A stretch of DNA of 64,000 nucleotides from Acidovorax sp. GBBC 1281 (GTDB lineage: Bacteria > Pseudomonadota > Gammaproteobacteria > Burkholderiales > Burkholderiaceae_C). Location of the stretch: contig NZ_CP097269.1 of the NCBI RefSeq assembly GCF_028473645.1, positions 1,000,001 to 1,064,000 on the forward strand. Reading direction: 5' to 3'. Positions 30,622-39,931 of this stretch are shown here, piece by piece. A program made the position numbers and the translations under genes. The notes under the pieces are model-generated. The model ran no database searches. It was not told the DNA's origin and worked only from the letters and a program-made list of their open reading frames with translations. Every line of letters begins with the position of its first letter. The first letter of the stretch is position 1.

Positions 30622-32508
30622 ATGTGCGGCATTCTTGGTTTGTATGGCGCTGGCCGTCTCGACAATGCTGAGGCCAGGCTCAAGCTGGGCCTTTCGACGT
30701 TGGGGCGCCGGGGCCCCGACGATCATGGATTGTCGAGCGTGTGGTTACCCGATGGCCAAATGCACCTCGGGCACACCCGTCTCAGTGTGATCGACCTGAC
30801 CGATGCAGCCCACCAGCCCATGGCGAGCCGGGACGGGCGATTCTTGCTGGTCTTCAACGGAGAGATCTACAACTATCGCGAACTCCGTTCGGAACTGCAA
30901 TCGCTGGGCCGGCATGTCCACTCGGCTTCCGACACCGAAGTGCTGTTGCAGGCTTGGGCCCAATGGGGCGAAGCCGCACTCGGCCGGTTTGTCGGCATGT
31001 TCGCGTTCGTCGTCTTCGATCGCGAAACGAATTTGCTCCATGGCGCCCGCGATGCCTTTGGCATCAAGCCGCTTTACTACCACCAGGATGATCGAAATTT
31101 CTGCTTCGCCTCCGAGATCCCGGCGGTCCAGGCATTGCGGTCGTTCGCCCCGGCGCTCGACTGGCAGGTGGCCTATGACTACCTGGCGCATGGTTCTTAC
31201 GACACGGGCGAGCGCACCTTCTTTGCCGGAGTGCGTGCGCTGCCGCCCGGACACCGTTTCACGTACGACCTGGGATCCCAGCGTCTGGACCTGCAACGCT
31301 GGTGGGCACCCAAAATTGCACCCGCCCCGCGACTGACGATCGACGACGCGGCGCAGGCGCTTCGCGGCCATCTGTTGGACAGCGTGCGGCTTCATCTGCG
31401 CAGCGACGTACCCCTGGGGGCCGCGTTATCGGGTGGCCTGGATTCGTCCGCGATCGTGGGTTGCATGCGGCACCTTGAGCCCGAAGCGACCATCCATACG
31501 TTCAGCTTCATTGCAGCCGGGGACTCGGTTTCGGAAGAGCAATGGGTCGACCGCATGACTGCGCACGTTGGTGCGGTGTCGCACAAGCTGAGCATCACGC
31601 CGCAGGAGCTTGCCGCCGACCTGGACGACATGATCGCGACGCAGGGTGAGCCCTTCGGCAGCACCAGCATTTATGCCCAATACCGGGTGTTTCAGCTGGC
31701 ACGGGAGCACGGGGTGACCGTGACGCTCGATGGACAAGGCGCGGATGAACTGTGCGGCGGTTATGTCGGCTACCCTGGGCCGCGCGTACGCAGTCTCCTG
31801 GACGAAGGGCAGTTGCTGGGTGCGGCTGCATTCTTGCGGGATTGGGGGCATTGGCCCGGCAGGGCGTCGCTGGACGGATTCAAGGCTGCGGTGGCGGAAT
31901 ACACCAGCGATTCCGCCTACCAAAGGTTGCGCCGCTTGAATGGAGCTAAGGCCTGCCCCCCTTGGCTCGACGGACAGGTACTGTCCGATGCAGGCGTGGT
32001 GCTGCGTTTCCCACGCGAACGGCCTCCCCAGACGGCGCCGGGACGCCGTTTGGTGGCAGAGTTGGCCCGTTCGCTGCATGGCGTCGGCCTGCCTGGGCTT
32101 TTGCGCCATGGCGATCGCAATTCCATGCGGTTCTCGGTGGAAAGCCGGGTCCCTTTCCTCACGACGGGGTTGGCCGATTTTCTGCTGACGCTGCCTGAGG
32201 AATACCTGGTGTCGCCCCAAGGTGAGACCAAGCATCTATTGCGCCGGGCGATGCGTGGCCTGGTGCCGCAGGAAGTGCTGGATCGCCGGGACAAGATCGG
32301 CTTCGCCACGCCCGAGCAAGCGTGGCTTTTGCAAATGGCACCACAGGTGCGGGAATGGTTGCGGTATCCGCTGGGTTTGCCGTTCTTTCGCCAGGACGAG
32401 GTGCTGAAGGCGTTCGATCAGGTCGTTGCCGGACAGCGTCCTTTCAGTTGGCAAGTGTGGCGCTGGATCAACTTCACGCGCTGGCATGCGCGGCATTTTG
32501 CTGGGTGA
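30622..32508 (+). CDS. asnB: Asparagine-synthetase-like glutamine amidotransferase, copy 2
   Basis: 628 residues, beginning MCGILGLYGAG so that Cys2 is the glutaminase nucleophile. RRGPDDHG, FNGEIYNYREL and SASDTEVLL mark the glutaminase domain; SGGLDSSAIVG near residue 272 is the ATP PP-loop, and GQGADELCGGYVGYPGPR follows. It is a clear paralogue of the gene at 24015 but higher in GC and distinct in sequence, so not a recent duplicate. It lies two bases after the glycosyltransferase stop. Two amidotransferases in one polysaccharide locus suggest two different amidated residues or substrates. Confidence 0.9.
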   Translation: MCGILGLYGAGRLDNAEARLKLGLSTLGRRGPDDHGLSSVWLPDGQMHLGHTRLSVIDLTDAAHQPMASRDGRFLLVFNGEIYNYRELRSELQSLGRHVHSASDTEVLLQAWAQWGEAALGRFVGMFAFVVFDRETNLLHGARDAFGIKPLYYHQDDRNFCFASEIPAVQALRSFAPALDWQVAYDYLAHGSYDTGERTFFAGVRALPPGHRFTYDLGSQRLDLQRWWAPKIAPAPRLTIDDAAQALRGHLLDSVRLHLRSDVPLGAALSGGLDSSAIVGCMRHLEPEATIHTFSFIAAGDSVSEEQWVDRMTAHVGAVSHKLSITPQELAADLDDMIATQGEPFGSTSIYAQYRVFQLAREHGVTVTLDGQGADELCGGYVGYPGPRVRSLLDEGQLLGAAAFLRDWGHWPGRASLDGFKAAVAEYTSDSAYQRLRRLNGAKACPPWLDGQVLSDAGVVLRFPRERPPQTAPGRRLVAELARSLHGVGLPGLLRHGDRNSMRFSVESRVPFLTTGLADFLLTLPEEYLVSPQGETKHLLRRAMRGLVPQEVLDRRDKIGFATPEQAWLLQMAPQVREWLRYPLGLPFFRQDEVLKAFDQVVAGQRPFSWQVWRWINFTRWHARHFAG

Positions 32509-32515
32509 GTTTGCC

Positions 32516-33670
32516 GTGGCCCGCCTGCTGCTGTTGTCGCTTTCACCCATTGCCTCCGATCCCCGCGTGATGCGCCAGTACGGGGCGCTGAAGGACGAGC
32601 ATGAAGTCCATGTGCTGGGGTTCGGAGAACGTCCACCTGGAGTGCTGCATTTCACCTCCGTGGAACAGACGCGTGCGGATCGCAAAGGGGTTTTGCGCAA
32701 TGCGCTGCGTCTGGCCTTTCGACGCTACGACGCCTATTACTGGCAACACCCTCAGATCCGCGCGCTGGAGAAGTCCGCAGCGCAGGTGCCAGCGGGTTTT
32801 GACATGGTATTGGCCAACGATGTGATGGCTCTGCCGATGGCGTTGCGGTTGGCCGGCAATGCGCCCGTGTGGCTGGACGCGCACGAATACGCGCCGCGGG
32901 AATTCGAAGACCTTTGGGCGTGGCGCACGTTGCTGGGGCCTTTCTTCGATGCCACCTGCCGCGATGCGCTGCCGCGGGTCGCGCGCATGAGTACCGTGTG
33001 CACAGGCATCGCGCGCGAGTACGAGCGGTGCTACGGCGTTCCGGTATCCGTCATGCCCAATTGCCCCGAGCCAGAGCGCTTACCCGTGCGGCCAACGCAT
33101 GCCGAACGTATTCGGCTGATCCACCATGGCGCAGCCATCGCCTCGCGCAAGATCGAGGTGATGATCGACCTCATGGACCATCTGGATGATCGCTTCAGCC
33201 TCGACCTGATGCTGATGGAGCAAGACCCGGCGTACCTCGCCACCCTGAAGCAACGGGCCGCACGGCATTCGCGCATCCGGTTCATTCCGCCAGTGCCCAT
33301 GCGCGATATCGCCGCGCACACCAATGGCTATGACATCGGATTGTTCCTGCTGCCCCCCACCAATTTCAATTACCTGCATGCACTGCCCAACAAATTCTTC
33401 GAATTCATGCAGGCACGCTTGGCCATCGCCATCGGTCCGTCGCCCGAGATGCAGGCGCTGGTGACCGAACTGGGTTGTGGCGTGGTGAGCGGTAGTTTCG
33501 AAGCAGCAGACCTGGCCGCGCATCTCTCGCGCCTCACGCCCCAGGACATCGACGCCATGAAGCGCGCTTCGGACTCGGCCAGCCAGCGGTTCAATGCGGC
33601 GGCCACCCGCCAATGGCTTCGTGACGAGGTGCGCGGCTTGCTGGCCGACCGTGCCTGCTTGGTGCATTGA
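32516..33670 (+). CDS. Glycosyltransferase (GT-B fold)
   Basis: About 384 residues. GTG 32516 is chosen: GGGTGAG lies seven bases upstream, overlapping the amidotransferase stop, and the protein then opens with the strand ARLLLLSLSPIASDPRVMRQ typical of GT4-like enzymes. An ATG at 32486 would add 10 residues inside the previous gene. Later motifs are VWLDAHEYAPREF, VSVMPNCPEPERLPV, IRLIHHGAAIASRKIEVMI and HALPNKFFEFMQARLAIAIG, the last being the donor-site region with NKFFEFM. Acceptor and donor are unknown. Confidence 0.82.
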   Translation: MARLLLLSLSPIASDPRVMRQYGALKDEHEVHVLGFGERPPGVLHFTSVEQTRADRKGVLRNALRLAFRRYDAYYWQHPQIRALEKSAAQVPAGFDMVLANDVMALPMALRLAGNAPVWLDAHEYAPREFEDLWAWRTLLGPFFDATCRDALPRVARMSTVCTGIAREYERCYGVPVSVMPNCPEPERLPVRPTHAERIRLIHHGAAIASRKIEVMIDLMDHLDDRFSLDLMLMEQDPAYLATLKQRAARHSRIRFIPPVPMRDIAAHTNGYDIGLFLLPPTNFNYLHALPNKFFEFMQARLAIAIGPSPEMQALVTELGCGVVSGSFEAADLAAHLSRLTPQDIDAMKRASDSASQRFNAAATRQWLRDEVRGLLADRACLVH

Positions 33671-33674
33671 CACC

Positions 33675-34817
33675 ATGCGCGCGCTTGTTCTCGGAACCCA
33701 GTCGTTCATCGACGGCGGCACCAAGGTGGGTTCTCAGCATCTGGCGCAAGCGTTGGCGGCGGCGGGTTGGTCGGTCGACTATGTGCCCACGCTCTCCTCC
33801 CCGCTGGACGTCGTGGGCCGCCAGCGCCATGCCCGGCTGGCGAGGGCATGGGGACATGGGATGCCGCGGCGAGCAGTGGGCATTTCGCAAGGTCTCACCG
33901 AGTGGAGTCTTCAATCGGTGTTTCCCGCGCATCGGCTTTTTCTGCGGTGGCCTTGGCAATTGGAGGCGTATGGCCGACGCTGCCCGTCGCCATTGCGCGA
34001 CGTGCCGTTCGACGCGTGCATCGCCGATGTCGCACCCAACATGTTGCTGCTGCACCAGATCACGGCCCGCGCCAAGATCTGCCGCCTCAACGATTGGCCG
34101 CAGGGGTTCGCCCGCGACCTGCACCCCGTGCTCATCAATGCGCTCGAGTCCATGGTGGGTGGCCCCGATTTCGATGAAGTCTGGGCCGTCTCTGAACCCC
34201 TGGCGGAATATGCCCGTGCGCTGCACCCGCGGGGTGAGGTGGTGCACATTCCCAATGGGGTGGAGGCCCGCCTTTTGATGCCTGCCACGCAAAGCCCGGT
34301 GGCGCGGCAGCCGCGCAGCGCGGTCTATGTCGGCGGGCTGACGGCTTGGCTGGACACGGGCTTGCTCGCCCAGGCCGCGCGGTTGCTTCCCGATTGGACC
34401 TTTGCGGTGTACGCCCCTGGTACGCCACCGCAGCACGGATGGCCTGTCAACCTCCAATGGCGCGGCAGTGTCGGCCGTGCGGAACTGCCAGCGGTTCTTC
34501 AGAGCCATGAAGTCGGCCTGATTCCTTTTTGCGAGGCCGATGGGCGCATGCGCTATGTCGAGCGTCCCTTGAAGTTCTATGAGTACATCGCCACGGGATT
34601 GGGTGTAGCCAGCACGGATCTGGGCGCAATGCGCCATGGGATGGGTGATCTGGCCTGCTACGGCAACGATGCGCGGACATTTGTCGATGCCATCGTACAG
34701 GCCCGGGAGCAGGCGCAGGGTCGCCCTGCGAGCTTCGCGAAAGACTTCGTGCAAGCCCACGACTGGAGTGTGCGCGCCCAGGCCATGCTGGCCCGTCTGG
34801 AGATGTTGCTGGCATGA
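33675..34817 (+). CDS. Glycosyltransferase (GT-B fold)
   Basis: 380 residues from ATG 33675 (MRALVLGTQSFIDGGTKVGS), four bases after the previous stop. Visible motifs are ICRLNDWPQGF, VVHIPNGVEARLL, RSAVYVGGLTAWLDTGLL and RPLKFYEYIATGLGVAST, the last a donor-binding helix seen in GT4/GT70-like enzymes. The opening VGSQHLAQALAAAGWSVDYVP recalls GumK-type transferases, but I cannot separate that from other GT-B families by eye. The stop overlaps the next gene by ATGA. Confidence 0.82.
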   Translation: MRALVLGTQSFIDGGTKVGSQHLAQALAAAGWSVDYVPTLSSPLDVVGRQRHARLARAWGHGMPRRAVGISQGLTEWSLQSVFPAHRLFLRWPWQLEAYGRRCPSPLRDVPFDACIADVAPNMLLLHQITARAKICRLNDWPQGFARDLHPVLINALESMVGGPDFDEVWAVSEPLAEYARALHPRGEVVHIPNGVEARLLMPATQSPVARQPRSAVYVGGLTAWLDTGLLAQAARLLPDWTFAVYAPGTPPQHGWPVNLQWRGSVGRAELPAVLQSHEVGLIPFCEADGRMRYVERPLKFYEYIATGLGVASTDLGAMRHGMGDLACYGNDARTFVDAIVQAREQAQGRPASFAKDFVQAHDWSVRAQAMLARLEMLLA

Positions 34818-35893
34818 AAAACTACCTTCTCTACGACTTCATGCAGGTGGCCGGAGGCGCGGAGCGGGTCACGCTCACGCTGGCCGAGGCCTTTCCGGAC
34901 TTTCAGACCCTGGTCAGCCGGTGCTACCCGGACGCCCAACCCTTGCTGGATACCTCCACCGCCCAAGTGCAGGAGTTGCGGGGTGGCTGGTCTGCGCGCC
35001 TGCCGCGCATTCTGGAAAGCATGTGGTGCTTCCGGTTTCGGGCCGGACGGTTGCACGATGCCCATACCGTGCTCTACAGCGGCTTCTATGCCCCATTGGC
35101 GGTCTACCAGCAGCGGTCTGGCCGGCGCTTTTACTATTGCCACACCATTCCCCGATTCGCCTATGACCTGTACGACAGCACGTTGGCGGGTTTTCCGTGG
35201 TGGCTTCGGCCGTTCTACGCCATCTTCGTGCGGTGGTTCCGCAAGCAGTACGAAGCGGCCATCGGCCGTATGGATTGCATTTTCGTGAACTCGGAGAACG
35301 TTCGCGCACGGCTCCAGCGGTATACCGGGCTGGATGCCGAGGTGGTCTACCCCCCTGTGGCCACACAGCACTTCCGGTTTTTGGCCGATGAAGGCTACTA
35401 CCTCTCTACCGCTCGACTGGTGCCCAACAAGCGGGTGGATGTGATCGTGCGGGCTTTCCTTCAGATGCCCGATCGCTCCCTGGTCGTGCTCTCTGGCGGG
35501 CCGGAACTGGAGCGATTGAAAGCGATCGCCGGAGAGGCTCCCAACATCCGGTTCACCGGCTGGCAGGCCGATGAGGCGCTGAGGCGCTGGGTGGGTAATG
35601 CCCGGTGCGTGATCTACCTGCCGGTGGACGAGGATTTTGGCATGTCGCCCGTGGAGGCCATGGCTGCAGGCAAACCCGTGATCGGTGTGGCCGAAGGGGG
35701 GTTATTGGAAACGGTGCTGCCCGGCGAAACGGGGGTGCTCATCGCACCCGATCCCGCCCCCCAGGCGGTGATGGACGCCGTGGCACGGATTGAGCAGATC
35801 CATGGCGAGAGACTTTCTGCACAATGCCGGCAACGCGCCAGGCGATTCACCGAAGCCGCCTTCATCGACCGAATGCAGGCGATCCTGCGATAG
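34814..35893 (+). CDS. Glycosyltransferase family 4 protein
   Basis: 359 residues, a clear GT4 member: the N-terminal AGGAERVTLTLAEAFP, then IFVNSENVRARLQRY, STARLVPNKRVDVIVRAF, LVVLSGGPELERLKAI, and the donor-site pattern EDFGMSPVEAMAAGKPVIGV with both conserved glutamates. It likely transfers a sugar, often mannose in this group, to the growing lipid-linked chain; ManC at the head of the locus would supply GDP-mannose. It is the last plus-strand gene of the locus and ends nine bases from the stop of the convergent fusion glycosyltransferase. Confidence 0.92.
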   Translation: MKNYLLYDFMQVAGGAERVTLTLAEAFPDFQTLVSRCYPDAQPLLDTSTAQVQELRGGWSARLPRILESMWCFRFRAGRLHDAHTVLYSGFYAPLAVYQQRSGRRFYYCHTIPRFAYDLYDSTLAGFPWWLRPFYAIFVRWFRKQYEAAIGRMDCIFVNSENVRARLQRYTGLDAEVVYPPVATQHFRFLADEGYYLSTARLVPNKRVDVIVRAFLQMPDRSLVVLSGGPELERLKAIAGEAPNIRFTGWQADEALRRWVGNARCVIYLPVDEDFGMSPVEAMAAGKPVIGVAEGGLLETVLPGETGVLIAPDPAPQAVMDAVARIEQIHGERLSAQCRQRARRFTEAAFIDRMQAILR

Positions 35894-35902
35894 GTCCTGG
35901 GC

Positions 35903-37744
35903 TCAGTCGGCCGAGCCGCGGGTTCTCCAGTGCGCGATGCACAGCAGCGACGACACCGCAACGTATCGCAGCGCATTGGCCCAGGACTGGAAGATCTTCG
36001 ACCGGTCTACCTTGGCGGTGTGCATGGGCAAGGCGACTTCCTTGATGCGCAGGCCCTGGCGCCGCATCAGCAGCAACGTGCCGATGTCTTGGTAGTCCAG
36101 CAAGGTCGCTTCGGTGGAGACCGCGACTTCGAGAGCCTTGCGATTGTAGAGCCGAAAGCCGGACACGAAATCGTGCAGCGCAAAACCCGTCAGGAACCGG
36201 AACCAGCTCCACGCCAGCCGGCGCGCCCAACTGGTCCGTGTGGAAAAGTGGCTCACCACCACATCGCCTTCCTGGCGTCGGGACAACAGGCTGGAGATCT
36301 CCTCCACCTCGTAACGGCCTTCCGCATCGATGGTGATCACCGCGTCGTACCCGCGCGCCAGTCCGTAGCGAAGCCCCGTCTGCAAGCTCCCCCAGGTGGT
36401 CATGGCCAGCAGCGGGCGCAACACCGTGGCGCCAGTGCTCTCCGCGAGGTGACAGGTGCCATCGGTACTGCGGTTGTCCACCACCAGCACGTCGGCGCCT
36501 ACGAGTGATCGCACCCGCTGGATGAGGTGCTGAATGCCGGCCGCGTGGTTGCGTGTCGAAATCACCACCAGTACGCGCGGATTCGGTTCGGCCGGCGTGC
36601 TGCCCAGGGCCAGGTATTGGTACTGGTGCGCCAGTGCACGCTCGCACTGGGCAATGTCGAAGTACTTCAGCAGTGCCTGATGGCCCGCCTCGCCGAACTG
36701 TGCGCGCAGCCGCGTGTCGTGCTGCAGGCGGGCCAGGGTACTGCGCCAGCTCTCCACGTCTTCGATGGGCACATGCAGCCCGGCATGGGCGTAGGCCACC
36801 ACCCAGGGCATGCCGGAGCCGGGCAGGTCCGTCACCACGCAGGGGCGCTTGTGCATCATGGCCTCCAGCAACACGATGCCGAACGCCTCGGTGCGCTCGC
36901 GCGACGCCAGGCAAAAGACGTCGCAGCCTTCCAGCAAGGCGTGCTTTTCCGCATCGAGCACCGAGCCGACCAAGCGCACCGCGGGTTCTCGGCCGGCTGG
37001 CGTGGTATCCCGGATCAGTGCCTCCAGCGACACCCGCAACTCGCCTTCGCCGGCGATCACGAGTTCGACCCCCGGCATGGCCTGCACGGCCTGAATCAGT
37101 GTCTCAAACCCCTTGTAGTAGGTGAGCCGACCGATGGACAGAAGCCGCAGCTGGGTTTCGGGTCTCCATTGCAGCCCACTGCGCAAGGTAGCGGGCGGGG
37201 GAGGGCGGCGCAGGTTGATGCCCAGCGGAATGACCTCGCACTTGCTGCGCCACGGCTGCAGCGCACGGCTGGCCTCCAGGTAGGGGGGCGACGTGGCGAA
37301 AATCAACTGCGCCCGGTCCAGCACCGCGTGCTCGAACGGGCGGTACAGAAAATACGCCAGCGCCACGGACAACTTGATGTCCGAGACGACGATGTCGGAA
37401 TGCCAGTGCACCACGCACGGCACCTTGCGGGCCGCAGGCAGCGTCAGCGCCCACAGCGCAGAGTTGTTGGGCAGGTGCAGGTGCAGCACATCGGGCTGAA
37501 AGCGCCGGATGGCCCTTCCCAGCGCGGAGCGAAAGCCCAGGGCGATGGGCGCATAGACCAGGTTGAACTGCACCGGCACCCGCACCAGCCAGGGAGGGTC
37601 GTCCGGCAAGGGGGCTCCGTGCACCAGCGCGAACGCCTCGATGCCCTGGGCCCGCTGGGCTTCGATGAGGTCGGCCAGGAACACTTCCATACCGCCCAGA
37701 TAGGGCGGAAAGAACTTGCCGATGTGCAGGACGCGCAGTGCCAC
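35903..37744 (-). CDS. Two-domain glycosyltransferase: GT4 fused to GT2
   Basis: 613 residues. The N-terminal part (about 1-375) is a GT4 enzyme: HIGKFFPPYLGGMEVFLADL, LRLLSIGRLTYYKGFETLI and AFGIVLLEAMMHKRPCVV. The C-terminal part (about 390-613) is GT2, resembling dolichol-phosphate-mannose-synthase-like enzymes: VLVVISTRNHAAGIQHLI, VLVVDNRSTDGTC, VITIDAEGRYEVEEI (DAEG where relatives have DADG), and DFVSGFRLYNRKAL. One chain could therefore add two successive sugars, or make a lipid-linked donor and use it. It is encoded opposite to the rest of the locus, 20 bases downstream of the membrane/TPR gene. Confidence 0.88.
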   Translation of the reverse strand: MALRVLHIGKFFPPYLGGMEVFLADLIEAQRAQGIEAFALVHGAPLPDDPPWLVRVPVQFNLVYAPIALGFRSALGRAIRRFQPDVLHLHLPNNSALWALTLPAARKVPCVVHWHSDIVVSDIKLSVALAYFLYRPFEHAVLDRAQLIFATSPPYLEASRALQPWRSKCEVIPLGINLRRPPPPATLRSGLQWRPETQLRLLSIGRLTYYKGFETLIQAVQAMPGVELVIAGEGELRVSLEALIRDTTPAGREPAVRLVGSVLDAEKHALLEGCDVFCLASRERTEAFGIVLLEAMMHKRPCVVTDLPGSGMPWVVAYAHAGLHVPIEDVESWRSTLARLQHDTRLRAQFGEAGHQALLKYFDIAQCERALAHQYQYLALGSTPAEPNPRVLVVISTRNHAAGIQHLIQRVRSLVGADVLVVDNRSTDGTCHLAESTGATVLRPLLAMTTWGSLQTGLRYGLARGYDAVITIDAEGRYEVEEISSLLSRRQEGDVVVSHFSTRTSWARRLAWSWFRFLTGFALHDFVSGFRLYNRKALEVAVSTEATLLDYQDIGTLLLMRRQGLRIKEVALPMHTAKVDRSKIFQSWANALRYVAVSSLLCIAHWRTRGSAD

Positions 37745-37764
37745 GGGGGTCTCGCTGCCGCAGG

Positions 37765-39762
37765 CTATTTCTTCAGGGCCGCCACCTGGGCGCGCACCTG
37801 CGGGTACTGCGGATTGCGCGGATCGATCGCGATGGCGCGGTCCAGGTCCTTGAGGCTGTCGTCCAGGCGGCCGGCCGCGCGGTGGGCCATGGCCCGACCG
37901 TAGTACGCCGGCGCTGCGTTGGGGATGCGCGCGATGATCTGGTCGAACAGCGCGATCGCCGCCTTCACATCGCCCTTGCCCACCTGCGCCATGCCCAGGC
38001 CCAGCATCAGGCGCTGGTTGTTAGGGGCGGCTTTCATCAAGGCACTGAAATCGCTGATGGCATCGTCGTACCGCTGTGCGCCGATGGCGGCTTCGGCGCG
38101 GCGCATGCGCATGGATTCGCGCATGCGCTCGACCTCCTTGTCGGTGATGCCTTCTGCCGCGCGGGTCATGCCCTGCGTGAAGGCGTCGTACGCCGCGGCG
38201 AACTGCCCCAGAGCGAAGGCGGACTCGCCCCGGTGGTAGTACAGCGGCAGGTCGGTGAAGCCCTGCTTTTCCGCTTCTGCGAAGGCCGCCAAGGCCTCGG
38301 TGTGCTTTTTTTGCTGTTGCAGCGCGACGCCGATATTGAAGCGGGCGGAGCCCTGCAACGATCCCAGCGCCTCGGCGGTGGCAAAGCTCTTCTGGGCCTC
38401 GGCCACCGAGCCGCGATCGAGGTGGTATGCCCCGAGGTTCAGGAACGGCCGCCAGCGGCCGACGGCGCTCGGCGATGCCTGCAGATCGATCTTTTCGGCC
38501 GCATCGCCCCAGGCGGCGTAGTCATCCCGCAGGGATTCCACCCGCTCGAACGCCAGCAGGCTGAACACCAGGCCCACCATGCAGCCCAGCACGTAAATGG
38601 TTTTCGGCTTGAAGCCGGTCAGCACGATGGCGACCAGCACCGGCACGGCGATGGCCCAGAGATAGCTGCGGTAGAGCACGAACGGGTCCTGCACCCACAC
38701 GGTCGCGAACTCGGTCACGTACAGCAGCAGCGGGAACATCAGCGCCACGCCCACGAGGCTCAACGCCCCGCGGCGGCGCAGCACGGCCCAGAGCGCGGCG
38801 GCCCACAGCGCCACATAGCCGAAGACGCCCAGGATCTGCGGGAATGCGGCATACGACAGCGGGAACGCCGGCCGCAGGTCCACCGACATCCACATCACGT
38901 TGGGGAAGAACCACAGGAACCCGTAGGCAAAGAAGAGCGCCGCCTCGTTCAGGATGCTGAGCGGGTACATGCGCTGCGTGATCCCCGGGCTCAGGCGCTC
39001 CAGCTGCTGGGCGAAGTCCAGCGAGCGCTGGTCGAAGAGCTTGCCGATGAATTCGCCGTAGATGCCGAAAAAGACCACCGCTGCCACCGCGATCAGCGCG
39101 GCGGATGCGCCAGCCAGCGTGGCGACCGTCTTCCAGCTCGGGCGGCGGACATGGATGTACAGCGGCACGCTCATTGCGGCGACCATGACCGCATGTTCCT
39201 TGGACAGCACCGCCGCCACGTAGCTCAGCAGGGCCAGGCCATACCAGAGCACGCCCCGGCCGGACAGGCCCCGCACGAAGCACCAGCACGCCAGCACCGA
39301 GAACAGCGTGGCCATGACGATCGAGCGCTGCACTAGGTACGCCACGGCATACACCGCCATGGGATTGACCGCGAACAGTGCCACGCCCACCCGCACCGCC
39401 GCCTGTTGCGACAGGCCGAAATGCGGCTGCGATTCGAATTCCTCCGGGAAGCGCGTGCGGGCCAGCAGATCGCGCACCAGCGCATACAGCGCGGCCACCG
39501 TGGCCAGGTGCAGTGCAATGTTCACGAGCCGCTGCTTGCCCCAGCCGGGGCCGGCCAAGGAGTCCACCCAGATGAAGCTGCCGTACGACAGCATCCGCTG
39601 CTTGAAGGTGAGCAGGCTGCCGTAGCTACCGAAGATCGCGCCGTCGGAAAGCCGCAGATCGTCGAACAGCAACGCATGGTTCCAGCCGGGCAGGTAGATG
39701 GCCAGCACGGCCGCCAGAACGGCGATGCCGAATACAGCAAGGGAAATGGACGGTTTGGCCAT
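37765..39762 (-). CDS. Polytopic membrane protein with C-terminal TPR repeats (possible GT-C-like or polymer-length protein)
   Basis: 665 residues. About residues 1-430 contain a dozen hydrophobic segments beginning at SISLAVFGIAVLAAVLAIYL; an early periplasmic loop has LLFDDLRLSDG, with an Asp pair placed as in GT-C fold enzymes. From about 440 on, TPR units can be seen (RFNIGVALQQQKKHTEALAAF, LYYHRGESAFALGQFAAAYD, AYYGRAMAHRAAGRLDDSLK). The layout resembles TMTC-like or Wzy/O-mannosyl-type membrane proteins with TPRs. It may be a lipid-linked-sugar transferase of the locus, but the function is not recognised with confidence. It is probably in an operon with the fusion glycosyltransferase. 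Confidence 0.7.
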   Translation of the reverse strand: MAKPSISLAVFGIAVLAAVLAIYLPGWNHALLFDDLRLSDGAIFGSYGSLLTFKQRMLSYGSFIWVDSLAGPGWGKQRLVNIALHLATVAALYALVRDLLARTRFPEEFESQPHFGLSQQAAVRVGVALFAVNPMAVYAVAYLVQRSIVMATLFSVLACWCFVRGLSGRGVLWYGLALLSYVAAVLSKEHAVMVAAMSVPLYIHVRRPSWKTVATLAGASAALIAVAAVVFFGIYGEFIGKLFDQRSLDFAQQLERLSPGITQRMYPLSILNEAALFFAYGFLWFFPNVMWMSVDLRPAFPLSYAAFPQILGVFGYVALWAAALWAVLRRRGALSLVGVALMFPLLLYVTEFATVWVQDPFVLYRSYLWAIAVPVLVAIVLTGFKPKTIYVLGCMVGLVFSLLAFERVESLRDDYAAWGDAAEKIDLQASPSAVGRWRPFLNLGAYHLDRGSVAEAQKSFATAEALGSLQGSARFNIGVALQQQKKHTEALAAFAEAEKQGFTDLPLYYHRGESAFALGQFAAAYDAFTQGMTRAAEGITDKEVERMRESMRMRRAEAAIGAQRYDDAISDFSALMKAAPNNQRLMLGLGMAQVGKGDVKAAIALFDQIIARIPNAAPAYYGRAMAHRAAGRLDDSLKDLDRAIAIDPRNPQYPQVRAQVAALKK

Positions 39763-39931
39763 GGGCGGATAGAAAGCAGGTGGACGGGCGCAGCGGTGCG
39801 TGGCAGTGCGCGCAGGCAGCCGGGAAGTCTAAGCGATGGAATTTTCGCACCCGCTTGGCACCGCCGGATGCGGGGTGCCTCCAGGCCCGACCATTTTCCA
39901 GCGACACGCAGGGGCTCGCAGCGGCCCGGTT

